A DNA stretch of 14,753 bases from Deltaproteobacteria bacterium (GTDB lineage Bacteria > Desulfobacterota > DSM-4660 > Desulfatiglandales > Desulfatiglandaceae): positions 1 to 14,753 of the forward strand of contig JABGPV010000126.1 of the NCBI GenBank assembly GCA_018644785.1. Direction: 5' to 3'. A model generated the notes under the pieces. The model saw nothing but the letters and a program-made list of their open reading frames with translations. It did no database searches and was not told where the DNA came from. A program made the position numbers and the translations under genes. Within the stretch, counting starts at the first letter, position 1. The number at the start of each line of letters is the position of its first letter. Positions 7,218-14,648 of this stretch are shown here, piece by piece.

Positions 7218-8000
7218 TTACTCGGATTTCCCCATAAATTGAAAGATCAACCCCACCAGGAAACCACTTAATATGGCGATGCCTGCCGCCAGAATGCCAT
7301 AGGTCAACGCATGTTTATGGGCCAACTCGAAAATGGCGGCTGGGAAACCCACCAACTCCACCATGAGGGACCGCATTTCCTTGGACACCACCTGTCCATC
7401 TTTCACTACAGACAGGGTCACATGGTATTTTCCCGGAGCCAAACGGGTCGGAAGGTTGAAAACCCCTTCCACCAATTGCCCTCTTTCGGGTAAAAGCTCT
7501 ATGCCGGCACGTCCCGGGAAGATCCCATAACGACCCAGGCTCTCTTTAAGCCTGAGGAACTCCTCGAACAATTGGCGGTTTTCTATTTTCCGGGCGGTAC
7601 CTGTAAAGGTAACCCTCCGGGCAACAGCATCATAACCCCAGGGAACAGATTCTTTCGAACGGCCCAACAATCCGGGATCCGTACTCATGGCCAGGTAGAG
7701 TACCGGCGCACCCTGTTCAAGAATCTCCGCCCCGTTCTTCCACATACCCCAATACTGTTCTTTTCGCATGAGCCTGGTTTGACCCTGTTCTCCTGTAAAC
7801 TCAAGAACGGCCTGGCAGCCCCGAGGGATATTCGCGCGCACATGGAGCTTTGCGCCATCATACCCGGTACCGATTCGAACCACATCCGGTCGAACCGTAA
7901 GTTCCGCAGATGCTACCTGAACCTCGCCCCAAAACGCCATGACCATGAGTCCTACGCACATCAGGCAAACTATATGCTTATTATAACCTACGCGCATCAT
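7218..8000 (-). CDS. TIGR02186 / Alph_Pro_TM family membrane-anchored exported protein
   Basis: A 260-residue protein with a signal peptide (1-32, cleavage likely after A-S-A) and one C-terminal transmembrane helix (about 234-255) ending in a short positive tail, so most of it faces the periplasm. The opening of the mature part (L-T-V-x-P-x-x-V-x-I-G-T-x-Y-x-G) and the overall plan fit family TIGR02186 (PF09608, Alph_Pro_TM), whose function is unknown and which is often next to TauE/SafE permeases. Here it starts 1 bp after the permease stop, so the two are surely co-translated. GGGAG lies about 8 nt before the start; ATG at 8000 or the adjacent one at 7997 are both possible. A partner role for the permease is inference from linkage. 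Confidence 0.87.
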   Translation of the reverse strand: MMRVGYNKHIVCLMCVGLMVMAFWGEVQVASAELTVRPDVVRIGTGYDGAKLHVRANIPRGCQAVLEFTGEQGQTRLMRKEQYWGMWKNGAEILEQGAPVLYLAMSTDPGLLGRSKESVPWGYDAVARRVTFTGTARKIENRQLFEEFLRLKESLGRYGIFPGRAGIELLPERGQLVEGVFNLPTRLAPGKYHVTLSVVKDGQVVSKEMRSLMVELVGFPAAIFELAHKHALTYGILAAGIAILSGFLVGLIFQFMGKSE

Positions 8001-8001
8001 C

Positions 8002-8943
8002 CTACTGCTCCCTTTTCAACGTCAGCATCAGATCCGGTGCGATGACGAGTTCCAGGAAAATTTTAACCATGATAATCAGGACCACGGATGCGAAAATAAT
8101 TTTGAGGTAGTCTGCGTTCATCTTGTGGCTCAGCCTGGCGCCGAACTGGGCGCCCACGGTGGATCCCGCCAACAATGTCAGGGCCAGTACCATGTCAACG
8201 GTATGGTTTTCTGCGGCCTGCAAAACAGTTATATTGACGCAAACCAGCAGTTCCTGGAAAAGATTGGTACCCACCACGACCCGCATGGGCATGCGCAGCA
8301 CATAACACATGGTCGGGAGCATAATGAACCCGCCGCCAACCCCGAGGATGGCCGCCACCAGGCCCACCAGGCATCCGACGACGAGGGGAAGTAGGGGAGA
8401 AAGGGTGATGCCCGATTTTCCGAAACGAACCGGCCAGGGAAGTACACCCAGAAAACGGTCCCAGGCAGATGGTGTCAGGGATTGATCAGCAGAATTCGGA
8501 GCCGGTTTTTTTCTGAGGCAGGATACCCCTTCCGCCATCATGTAGGCCCCCACACCCCCGAGCAGCACCACATAGAGAATCCTGATGATGAAATCGACGT
8601 GTCCCTGGGCCTTTAACGATTCAACGATTCCAACGCCCACGGTGCTGCCCGCCATACCGCCCGCGAAAAGAAAAAGTCCCATCTTGAAATCGACACCCCC
8701 GAGGCGGGAATGGGCATAGGTGCCGGATGCGGCGGAGGCCACTATCTGGTTGGAATCGGAAGCGGCCGCAATGGTGGGCGGGATGCCGATCATGGTCAAC
8801 AGGGGGGTCATGAGAAAACCGCCCCCCACGCCGCACAACCCTGCGAAAAACCCGACGGACCCCCCCAGGCCCAGGAGGATAAAGACGTTTATGCTGTTTT
8901 CGGCGATGGGAGAATAGAGACTCGGTCCCATGCTGGTCCCCAT
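8002..8943 (-). CDS. Sulfite exporter TauE/SafE family permease
   Basis: A 313-residue multi-helix membrane protein made of two homologous halves, each with the family signature: GVGGGFLMTP (38-47) and GVGGGFIMLP (201-210). A polar loop of about 35 residues (144-178) separates the halves. TauE/SafE (PF01925, formerly DUF81) proteins are thought to export sulfite, sulfoacetate or related anions; the substrate cannot be read from the sequence. The ATG at 8943 has a poor ribosome site. Met5 (8931-8929) follows GGGGA by 5 nt and may be the true start. The gene begins 14 bp after the DUF1566 gene and is followed at 1 bp by the TIGR02186 gene, a recurrent pairing. Confidence 0.93.
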   Translation of the reverse strand: MGTSMGPSLYSPIAENSINVFILLGLGGSVGFFAGLCGVGGGFLMTPLLTMIGIPPTIAAASDSNQIVASAASGTYAHSRLGGVDFKMGLFLFAGGMAGSTVGVGIVESLKAQGHVDFIIRILYVVLLGGVGAYMMAEGVSCLRKKPAPNSADQSLTPSAWDRFLGVLPWPVRFGKSGITLSPLLPLVVGCLVGLVAAILGVGGGFIMLPTMCYVLRMPMRVVVGTNLFQELLVCVNITVLQAAENHTVDMVLALTLLAGSTVGAQFGARLSHKMNADYLKIIFASVVLIIMVKIFLELVIAPDLMLTLKREQ

Positions 8944-8957
8944 TTACAGGGTGTGGT

Positions 8958-9458
8958 CTATCGGTTGTCCCGGACGGGCAGGGCCCGGGGATGATTTTTG
9001 GCAAGGGACTGATCCCGCCAATCTTTTGGACCCAGATCAAAATGGAAAAAAGTTTCCACTTCGACAATACCGTCCCACGACCAAACGGGACAGCAGGACA
9101 GATGAATGAATCGCGTGATGTGACAAACCCCCTTGCACCCTTCTGAAACAGGGTATGGATTGATGATCCGGGGGTTATAAATAGCCCTTAACTCCTCAGT
9201 TGTGGGCATTCGCCAATCTTTATGGCCGCCACCCCTATAATTCTTGCAGTAGGTTTTGGCTTTACGCCAGCTGATGGGGTCGCCATTGTCCGCTGCTGCC
9301 CACATCAGGCCGGTGGTCAGGTCTTTGACGGTTCCGTTATCATAGGCGACAAATCGCTCTGAACGACCAATTTCCGTTATCCTGGAATCTTTTGAACCGG
9401 TCGCAGCGCATGCTGCGGACAGAAAGATCAAAAAGCTGAGTACCGCCCATTTTTTCAT
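8958..9458 (-). CDS. DUF1566 (Lcl C-terminal domain) exported protein
   Basis: A 166-residue protein with an N-terminal signal (MKKWAVLSFLIFLSAACAATG). Cys17 could be a lipidation site, but Ser at -3 makes the lipobox imperfect. The DUF1566/Lcl_C hallmarks (PF07603) are clear: V-x-D-L-T-T-G-L-M-W (44-53), W-x-x-A-x-x-Y-C (64-71), DWRMPTTEEL (81-90) and a final R-A-L-P-V-R (158-163). Function is unknown; the fold is found in many secreted proteins of delta-type bacteria and in FimH-like or lectin-like contexts. The frame is open further upstream from a TTG at 9518, but the ATG at 9458 has AGGAGA 5-6 nt before it and gives a proper signal peptide, so it is preferred. It lies 66 bp after the DUF4412 gene and 14 bp before the TauE gene. 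Confidence 0.88.
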   Translation of the reverse strand: MKKWAVLSFLIFLSAACAATGSKDSRITEIGRSERFVAYDNGTVKDLTTGLMWAAADNGDPISWRKAKTYCKNYRGGGHKDWRMPTTEELRAIYNPRIINPYPVSEGCKGVCHITRFIHLSCCPVWSWDGIVEVETFFHFDLGPKDWRDQSLAKNHPRALPVRDNR

Positions 9459-9524
9459 AACTTTCTCCTGAAAAAGCCATTTCCCTTGCAATAAACCGCG
9501 AAAATCCGCATACCACAAGTCCGG

Positions 9525-10313
9525 CTATTTATGAATCGGAAGATTCAATGGTTTCTGTACATACCCTGCAGGCACCTTGAACAGGTCTTTGCTCAGGCTG
9601 GTTTTTTCAATTTTCTGTAAGGTCGTGGTTGTGGTCATCCCCATCACGCCGCTCTCCATCTTTACGGGAAATCCTTTCCCTGAAAGGCTTCCGGAAAGCC
9701 CCATTTTTCTGAATTGGGGAGAATTCCGCATGACTTTTTTACTTATCTTTTCGTACTCATCGTAACCGGTCACATCTTTGGACAGCCACTGCACATTTTC
9801 AACCCCCATGAATGTCATGATATATTTCTCACATTTGAACCCCTTGATGGTTTTTGTTTCTCCCGTTGCCATGATTTTTGCATCCTCACTCATTTTTGCC
9901 ATGGGGCCCATGGACTCCTCCATTTCCGACATTTTTATTTTAATGTAGGTCCCGGTGGAAGGATCAAGCTGGTAAATGGTCATGTCATCAAATAAAATAA
10001 TGGTAATATCATCTTTCGTTTCAATGCGGCTGCCATAGGAGGTCAGATAATTCTTTATGGTTTCCGGGCCGCTCCCGGAACGGGTCATGCCCGGGTGTTT
10101 GGGCGGTTTTGGTAGATCTCTGGGCAAACCTTTCGGCATCCCTTGTGGCAGATCTTTCGGCATCCCTTTTGGAAAACCTTTTGGCAGCCCTTTCAGCGTA
10201 CCGCCATGCACCGCAATGGATTCCCAATAAAGATCTCCATAAGCCACAGGAGAAAAGACCATCAGTAAAAACGCCGCCGACAAAAGACACTGCATCAGTT
10301 TTTTAATTTTCAT
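9525..10313 (-). CDS. DUF4412-like periplasmic protein with tetrapeptide repeats
   Basis: A 262-residue protein with a clear signal peptide (cleavage after A-Y-G, residue 26). Residues 41-68 are seven tandem tetrapeptides of form [KQR]-[GD]-[LFM]-P. The rest (about 80-255) resembles DUF4412 proteins (PF14371): a beta-rich domain with I-L-F-D-D-M-T-I-Y-Q-L-D, a central T-K-T-I-K-G-F-K-C-E-K-Y-I strand, and a closing L-F-x-V-P-A-G-Y-x-x. Function is unknown; such proteins may be lipoprotein-carrier-like (LolA-like) folds. The ATG at 10349 is open too, but the ATG at 10313 follows GGGGAG by 5 nt and starts the signal peptide, and the candidate promoter -10 covers 10349. It is probably the first gene of the four-gene minus-strand cluster. 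Confidence 0.82.
   Translation of the reverse strand: MKIKKLMQCLLSAAFLLMVFSPVAYGDLYWESIAVHGGTLKGLPKGFPKGMPKDLPQGMPKGLPRDLPKPPKHPGMTRSGSGPETIKNYLTSYGSRIETKDDITIILFDDMTIYQLDPSTGTYIKIKMSEMEESMGPMAKMSEDAKIMATGETKTIKGFKCEKYIMTFMGVENVQWLSKDVTGYDEYEKISKKVMRNSPQFRKMGLSGSLSGKGFPVKMESGVMGMTTTTTLQKIEKTSLSKDLFKVPAGYVQKPLNLPIHK
10110..10193 (-). repeat. 12-bp tandem repeat encoding [KQR][GD][LFM]P
   Basis: Seven degenerate 12-bp units in the DUF4412 gene encode KGLP, KGFP, KGMP, KDLP, QGMP, KGLP and RDLP, followed by proline/lysine-rich KPP and KHP. The segment lies directly after the signal peptide region, before the folded domain, and would form a basic, proline-spaced extended arm. Repeats of this kind can gain or lose units by slippage without breaking the frame. 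Confidence 0.9.
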
Positions 10314-10349
10314 ATGAACTCCCCTTTCATTCAAAATTCTTTTTTCCAT

Positions 10350-10377
10350 CTTATCCTACCGCAAATTATCACGTCAA
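10350..10377 (-). promoter_or_regulatory. Candidate promoter of the DUF4412-DUF1566-TauE-TIGR02186 cluster
   Basis: On the minus strand TTGACG (10377-10372) and GATAAG (10355-10350) are separated by 16 bp. This places the transcript start about 30 bp before the chosen ATG at 10313 and leaves room for its GGGGAG ribosome site. Confidence 0.45.
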
Positions 10378-10419
10378 GCATTCTTGGAATCCCTTTAACG
10401 ACCGGAACACTTCTGATCA

Positions 10420-10448
10420 TTGACATACCAGCACCGTTTTCATATATG
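10420..10448 (+). promoter_or_regulatory. Candidate lepA-hemW promoter
   Basis: TTGACA (10420-10425) is a perfect -35. After 17 bp comes TATATG (10443-10448), matching the first four bases of TATAAT. Transcription would begin near 10455, inside the dyad described next, giving a leader of about 43 nt before lepA. Confidence 0.55.
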
Positions 10449-10452
10449 TAAG

Positions 10453-10472
10453 CTGTCGTAATTTTACGACAG
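10453..10472. promoter_or_regulatory. 20-bp dyad at the predicted lepA transcription start
   Basis: Arms CTGTCGTAA and TTACGACAG, separated by TT, form a perfect inverted repeat 4 bp after the candidate -10. It may be an operator for a dimeric repressor or a 5' hairpin in the transcript. The lepA ribosome site (AAAGGA, 7 nt before the ATG) lies outside it. Confidence 0.55.
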
Positions 10473-10497
10473 AGAAACAAGTTTTAAAGGAATAAAA

Positions 10498-12296
10498 ATG
10501 AAACAGATTCGCAACTTCAGCATCATCGCACACATAGATCACGGAAAATCCACCCTGGCCGATCGGCTCATCCAAGCCACGGGACTGGTGGAGACACGGG
10601 ATTTCCGGGACCAACTCCTGGATACCATGGATATTGAAAGGGAAAGGGGCATCACCATCAAAAGTCAGGCCATCACCCTGCCCTATGTGGACAGTGAGGG
10701 CCGAGAATACGCATTGAACCTCATTGACACCCCCGGACACGTGGACTTTTCTTATGAAGTTTCCCGGGCCCTGGCCTCCTGCGAAGGGGTCCTTCTGCTG
10801 GTGGACGCGGCCCAGGGTGTTGAAGCCCAGACCATGGCCAATTTGTTCGCCGCCATGGAGCATGATCTGGAAATCATCCCGGTCATTAACAAGATTGACC
10901 TGCCATCGGCCGACATTGAACAAACCAAAGAGCAGATTGAGATGGATCTGGGCCTGGATTCGGATCTGGCCATCCTCTGTTCCGCCAAAGAGGGTACGGG
11001 GATTGACCATGTACTGGAGGCCGTCGTGGACCTGATTCCGCCCCCCCCCGGCAGTGAAGAAGACCCCCTCGAGGCCCTCATATTTGATGCCCATTATGAT
11101 CCCTTTCGCGGCACCATTGTAAGCTGCCGAATCTTTTCTGGGCATGTCCGTCCGGGAGACACCATTCGGCTCATGTACAACAATGCCACCTACCGGGTAG
11201 AAGAAGTGGGTGTTTTTCGCCTGGCGCGGGAACCCAGAAAAGTCCTTTCAGCCGGTGAGGTGGGCTATATCATATCCGGCATCAAAACGGTCAGTGACAC
11301 GCGAATCGGGGACACCATCACGCTGGAAAAGAACCCGGCCCCCGCGCCCCTTCCGGGGTTCAAGGAAGTCAAACCGGTTGTGTTTGCTTCCATATACCCG
11401 GTTGCATCCGATGAGTACCGCTCCTTGGTGGAGGCGCTCGAAAAGTACAAATTAAATGATGCCGCCCTGATCTTTCAGAAGGATTCATCCGCCGCATTGG
11501 GACTGGGGTTTCGCTGTGGTTTTCTGGGGCTGTTGCACCTGGAGATTGTTCAGGAACGTCTTGAAAGGGAATTTGACCAGTCCCTCATCATGACCTCCCC
11601 CACGGTGCAGTACCGGTTTGAGCTTACCAATGGCGAAGAAGTCACGGTGGACAACCCCATTTACTACCCGGACCCCGCCACCATTTCAAAGGCTTTTGAA
11701 CCCTACATCCGGGCCAGCATCATGATTCCCGAACGATACATGGGCGCTGTGATGGAGCTATGCCTGGAACGGCGGGGAACCAATTCTCAATTCAGCTACC
11801 CTTCCACGGGACGGATCGAAATTCAGTTCGACCTGCCCCTGGCCGAGGTCATTTACGATTTTTACGACAGACTTAAGACTGTCACCCAGGGCTATGGTTC
11901 ATTTGACTATGACCTGCTGGATTATCGGGAAAGCGATCTGGTCAAACTGGACATCCTGTTAAACGGGGAAAAGGTGGATGCCCTCTGCCAGATTGTGTAC
12001 AGAGAGGGGGCACGGGCACGGGCACTTCACTCTTGCAACCGGCTGAAAGAGGAAATTCCGAGGCATATGTTCAAAATCGCCATTCAGGGGGCCATCGGTG
12101 GGACGATTATTGCGCGGTCAACGGTCAATGCCTTTCGAAAAGATGTGACAGCAAAACTCTATGGTGGAGATGTGACACGAAAAAGAAAATTATTAGAAAA
12201 ACAAAAAAAGGGAAAAAGCGGATGAAAATGGTGGGTTCCGTGACGGTTCCTCAGAGCGCCTTTATTGCGATTTTGAGATCTGACGATAAAAAATAA
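10498..12296 (+). CDS. lepA: Elongation factor 4 (LepA), frameshifted near the 3' end
   Basis: LepA/EF4 is a ribosome-associated GTPase linked to back-translocation and ribosome assembly. The N-terminus has all G motifs: G1 AHIDHGKST (11-19), G2 region RGITIKSQ, G3 DTPGH (77-81), G4 NKID (131-134) and G5 SAKEG. Domain II, the EF-G-like domains and the LepA-specific C-terminal domain follow. In the frame of the ATG the protein stops at 12223-12225 after 575 residues, with the tail K-G-K-S-G. The normal LepA ending ([22 protein letters not shown]) continues in the -1 frame to the TAA at 12294-12296. A -1 shift at the heptamer 12204-12210 gives 599 residues, the same as E. coli LepA. The coordinates given cover both parts. 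It could be programmed slippage, transcriptional slippage on A7, a real mutation or a sequencing error. hemW follows with no gap. Confidence 0.95.
12204..12210 (+). promoter_or_regulatory. A AAA AAG slippery heptamer at the lepA frameshift
   Basis: The zero frame reads CAA AAA AAG GGA (codons 569-572), so A AAA AAG sits in the exact phase of a -1 slippery site X XXY YYZ, as in E. coli dnaX. The zero-frame stop comes four codons later, which also recalls dnaX. I find no clear Shine-Dalgarno-like stimulator about 10 nt upstream and no strong stem downstream (only a weak CCG-TGA-CGG). The run of seven A (12203-12209) is equally prone to polymerase slippage. Confidence 0.6.
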
Positions 12297-13400
12297 ATGC
12301 TTCCCGGTTTATATGTCCATATCCCGTTTTGCCGAAGCAAATGCCCCTATTGCAGTTTTTATTCCATTCCTTCAAGCACCCCCATGGACGGATGGTTTGA
12401 TGGACTGAAAAGGGAAGTCCTTTATCAAAAAGATCTTTTGGGTCGATTCGACAGTCTTTATCTGGGCGGCGGCACACCTACTTTCTTAAACACAAAAATG
12501 CTTGAACAGGTGATGGCATCTCTTTTGGACCACTTTCATTTGACGCCGGATGCCGAAATCACCATAGAGGCAAATCCATGCGACATCACCCGCCGCAAAG
12601 CGGATGCCCTGAAAGCATTGGGGTTTAATCGAATCAACCTGGGGGTTCAGTCTTTTAACGACAACGTACTGAAGTTTCTGGGCCGAAGGCATTCGTCCGA
12701 AAATGCTGAAAATGCCGTTGGGCATCTGCGATCAGCAGGCTTTAAAAACATCGGCCTGGACCTTATTTACGGATTGAAGGCGCAGTCCATGAAAGAATGG
12801 ATTGTCATCCTTAAAAAGGCCCTGTCATTTCAACCGGAGCACCTCTCCTGCTACCAGTTGACCCTTGAAAAAGGAACAGTTTTTGATCGGCGCTCACGTC
12901 AAAAAAACATGATCACCCTGCCGGAAAAAACCGCCGCGGCCCATTTTCTGGCCACATCCTCATTTCTTGAAAACAAGGGGTACATCCATTATGAAGTATC
13001 CAATTTTGCCAGAGATGAACGCCTTGAGTCCCGGCACAACCTAAAATACTGGAGCCATACCCCATACCTGGGGCTGGGGCCTTCGGCCCATTCCTTCGAT
13101 GGAAAAAAACGATGGTGGAATATACGGTCGGTCAAAAAATATCGGTCGGCCCTTAACGAAGGCCGGTTGCCGATTGAAGGCAGGGAAACGCTTACAAAAG
13201 AACAGCGTCATCTTGAATCTCTGGCCCTGGGCTTCAGAACCCGGAGGGGCGTTGACCTTGAATCCCTTGACGCCACATCAGAGAAGGCTCTTGTAATGCT
13301 TCAAAAACAGGGTCTTCTCAAAATTATTAATGGTAGAGCAGTCCCCACCCGGCGGGGTTATCTCCTCGCGGATCATTTGCCCCTCTGCTTTTCCCCCTGA
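12297..13400 (+). CDS. hemW: Radical SAM haem chaperone HemW
   Basis: A 367-residue radical SAM protein. The 4Fe-4S motif is C12-x3-C16-x2-C19 followed by S-F; HemW has phenylalanine where true coproporphyrinogen oxidase HemN has a fourth cysteine, so this is HemW, which delivers haem to membrane proteins. Further marks are GGGTPT (57-62), E-A-N-P (91-94), G-V-Q-S-F (116-120), Y-E-V-S-N-F-A (232-238) and Y-L-G-L-G-P-S-A-H-S-F (257-267). The C-terminal part is the usual HemN_C domain. The ATG touches the TAA that ends the -1 frame of lepA and no Shine-Dalgarno sequence precedes it, so translation may depend on ribosomes finishing full-length LepA. lepA-hemW is a common bacterial gene order. 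Confidence 0.95.
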   Translation: MLPGLYVHIPFCRSKCPYCSFYSIPSSTPMDGWFDGLKREVLYQKDLLGRFDSLYLGGGTPTFLNTKMLEQVMASLLDHFHLTPDAEITIEANPCDITRRKADALKALGFNRINLGVQSFNDNVLKFLGRRHSSENAENAVGHLRSAGFKNIGLDLIYGLKAQSMKEWIVILKKALSFQPEHLSCYQLTLEKGTVFDRRSRQKNMITLPEKTAAAHFLATSSFLENKGYIHYEVSNFARDERLESRHNLKYWSHTPYLGLGPSAHSFDGKKRWWNIRSVKKYRSALNEGRLPIEGRETLTKEQRHLESLALGFRTRRGVDLESLDATSEKALVMLQKQGLLKIINGRAVPTRRGYLLADHLPLCFSP

Positions 13401-13407
13401 AAATGGA

Positions 13408-14553
13408 TCAGCCGAGATCTTTCAAAACCCCGCAGATTTCATGGCCGAACTGCTCCCGCTGCCAGTTTTTAATACCCATGATTTCTTTGATGTCATCGGG
13501 AACGTGGGGGTTTGAAAGCGCCAGGGTTTTTGCCTGGGCATTGGTGCAGATGATGGCGGGATCCACCCCCATCTCACTGCCGCGCTGATCCCGCCATTCC
13601 TTAAGACGCTTCATCCGCTCCCCCACCTTTGGGCTGATTTTTTCAGATCTTTTTCGTGGATAAACCGGAAGCTCATTTTCGGGTAACGCCAGAGCGGGAC
13701 GGATTGTTTTCAGGATGGCGCCCCCCAGTTGTTTGATCTGTTTCGGACTGAAGCCTTTGATGTTTTGAAGATCCGCCATTTTGACCGGCTTCCGCTTTGC
13801 CAGCACCATCACCTGGGAATTGCCGATCACCTTGAACAGGGGGAGATCTCTTCGCCGAGCCGCCTGGTCCCTGAATTGCAGAAGCGCTTCCAGGATAGCC
13901 AGGCTTCGGGGATCCAATCTTCCAGCACCGTTGAATTTCAGGAACAGGGGTTCATCATTCGGCTCCGCACTGCGAACGGCGGTTTGCAGTTGACACTCCT
14001 CGACAACAAAGGAAAGACGGCCTTTTTCGCGGAGTTCGGCCATAAGTCCCTGCGTCAGGGCAAGGAGATGACAGGTATCATGCACTGCATACTCCAGCAT
14101 GGGCGCCGGCAGGGGCCGTTGGGACCAATCTTTCTTCTGATACTTTTTCTTTAAGGTAATGTCCATTTTTTCCTTAAGGAGACTGGCCAGTCCGATATCC
14201 CTCAACCCCAGGAAACGGGCCGCAATCTGGGTATCAAACAGAGAATTAACCTCAATTTCGAAATCCCTGTACAACGAGCGGATATCATAGTCAGCCCCAT
14301 GAAAAACCTTCCGGATCTCGGGGGATTTAAAAATCGGCGCCAGAATTGAGAGGTCTTTCACAGCCAGAGGATCTACCAGGATATTGCATGACGGGGTGGA
14401 AAACTGTAAAAGACAGACCTTTTCCTGATAGTGAAACATGGAGTCCGCCTCCAGGTCCACACCGATGACCGACTCTTTTTCAAGGATGTTAGCGGCCTTC
14501 AACAGCGCATCCCGGCTTTCCACATGCAGATAATCCTGTTCACCATCACCCAT
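13408..14553 (-). CDS. rnd: Ribonuclease D
   Basis: A 381-residue 3'-5' exoribonuclease of the DEDDy type, involved in tRNA and other small RNA 3' maturation. The catalytic set is complete: D33 and E35 (GVDLEAD), D90 (HGADYDIRSL), and Y155 and D159 (YAVHDTCHLL). The segment Q-K-K-D-W-S-Q-R-P-L (139-148) is characteristic. An HRDC domain follows (about 213-290), with R-S-L-A-I-L-E-A-L-L-Q-F-R-D and L-Q-N-I-K-G-F-S-P. Length matches E. coli RNase D (375). The ATG at 14553 has GGAGG 7 nt upstream. It converges on hemW with a 7-bp gap between stops, so no terminator fits between them, and it diverges from the metallo-hydrolase gene across a 95-bp region. Confidence 0.96.
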   Translation of the reverse strand: MGDGEQDYLHVESRDALLKAANILEKESVIGVDLEADSMFHYQEKVCLLQFSTPSCNILVDPLAVKDLSILAPIFKSPEIRKVFHGADYDIRSLYRDFEIEVNSLFDTQIAARFLGLRDIGLASLLKEKMDITLKKKYQKKDWSQRPLPAPMLEYAVHDTCHLLALTQGLMAELREKGRLSFVVEECQLQTAVRSAEPNDEPLFLKFNGAGRLDPRSLAILEALLQFRDQAARRRDLPLFKVIGNSQVMVLAKRKPVKMADLQNIKGFSPKQIKQLGGAILKTIRPALALPENELPVYPRKRSEKISPKVGERMKRLKEWRDQRGSEMGVDPAIICTNAQAKTLALSNPHVPDDIKEIMGIKNWQREQFGHEICGVLKDLG

Positions 14554-14586
14554 TAAACGCCTCCTCTACGCCAATCACTTAACCCC

Positions 14587-14615
14587 TTGACATTACCTAT
14601 TCACCTGCCTATTTT
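14587..14615 (+). promoter_or_regulatory. Candidate promoter of the metallo-hydrolase gene
   Basis: TTGACA (14587-14592), 17 bp, then TATTTT (14610-14615) lie in the gap that diverges from rnd. The expected start is about 25 bp before the ATG at 14649. I saw no equally good match for rnd on the other strand. Confidence 0.5.
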
Positions 14616-14648
14616 ACCGCAATAACAAATTAGATAAAGGGAATTCTT

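Noticed and set aside
9459..9518. N-terminal extension of the DUF1566 protein from a TTG at 9518
   Set aside because: The ATG at 9458 has a strong AGGAGA site and starts a normal signal peptide; the extension would bury it.
10417..11145. Long minus-strand open frame opposite lepA (242 codons)
   Set aside because: It lies antisense to the strongly conserved GTPase domain of lepA and its translation looks like no protein family; a shadow frame.
12223..12296. lepA as a simple truncated gene with a normal 575-residue product
   Set aside because: The missing 28 residues are present, well conserved and intact in the -1 frame, so truncation alone does not describe it.
12297..13400. hemN, oxygen-independent coproporphyrinogen III oxidase
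   Set aside because: The fourth cysteine after the C-x3-C-x2-C motif is replaced by phenylalanine and the gene is next to lepA, both pointing to HemW.
13729..14154. 141-codon plus-strand open frame opposite rnd
   Set aside because: It overlaps the catalytic and HRDC parts of RNase D on the other strand; a shadow frame.
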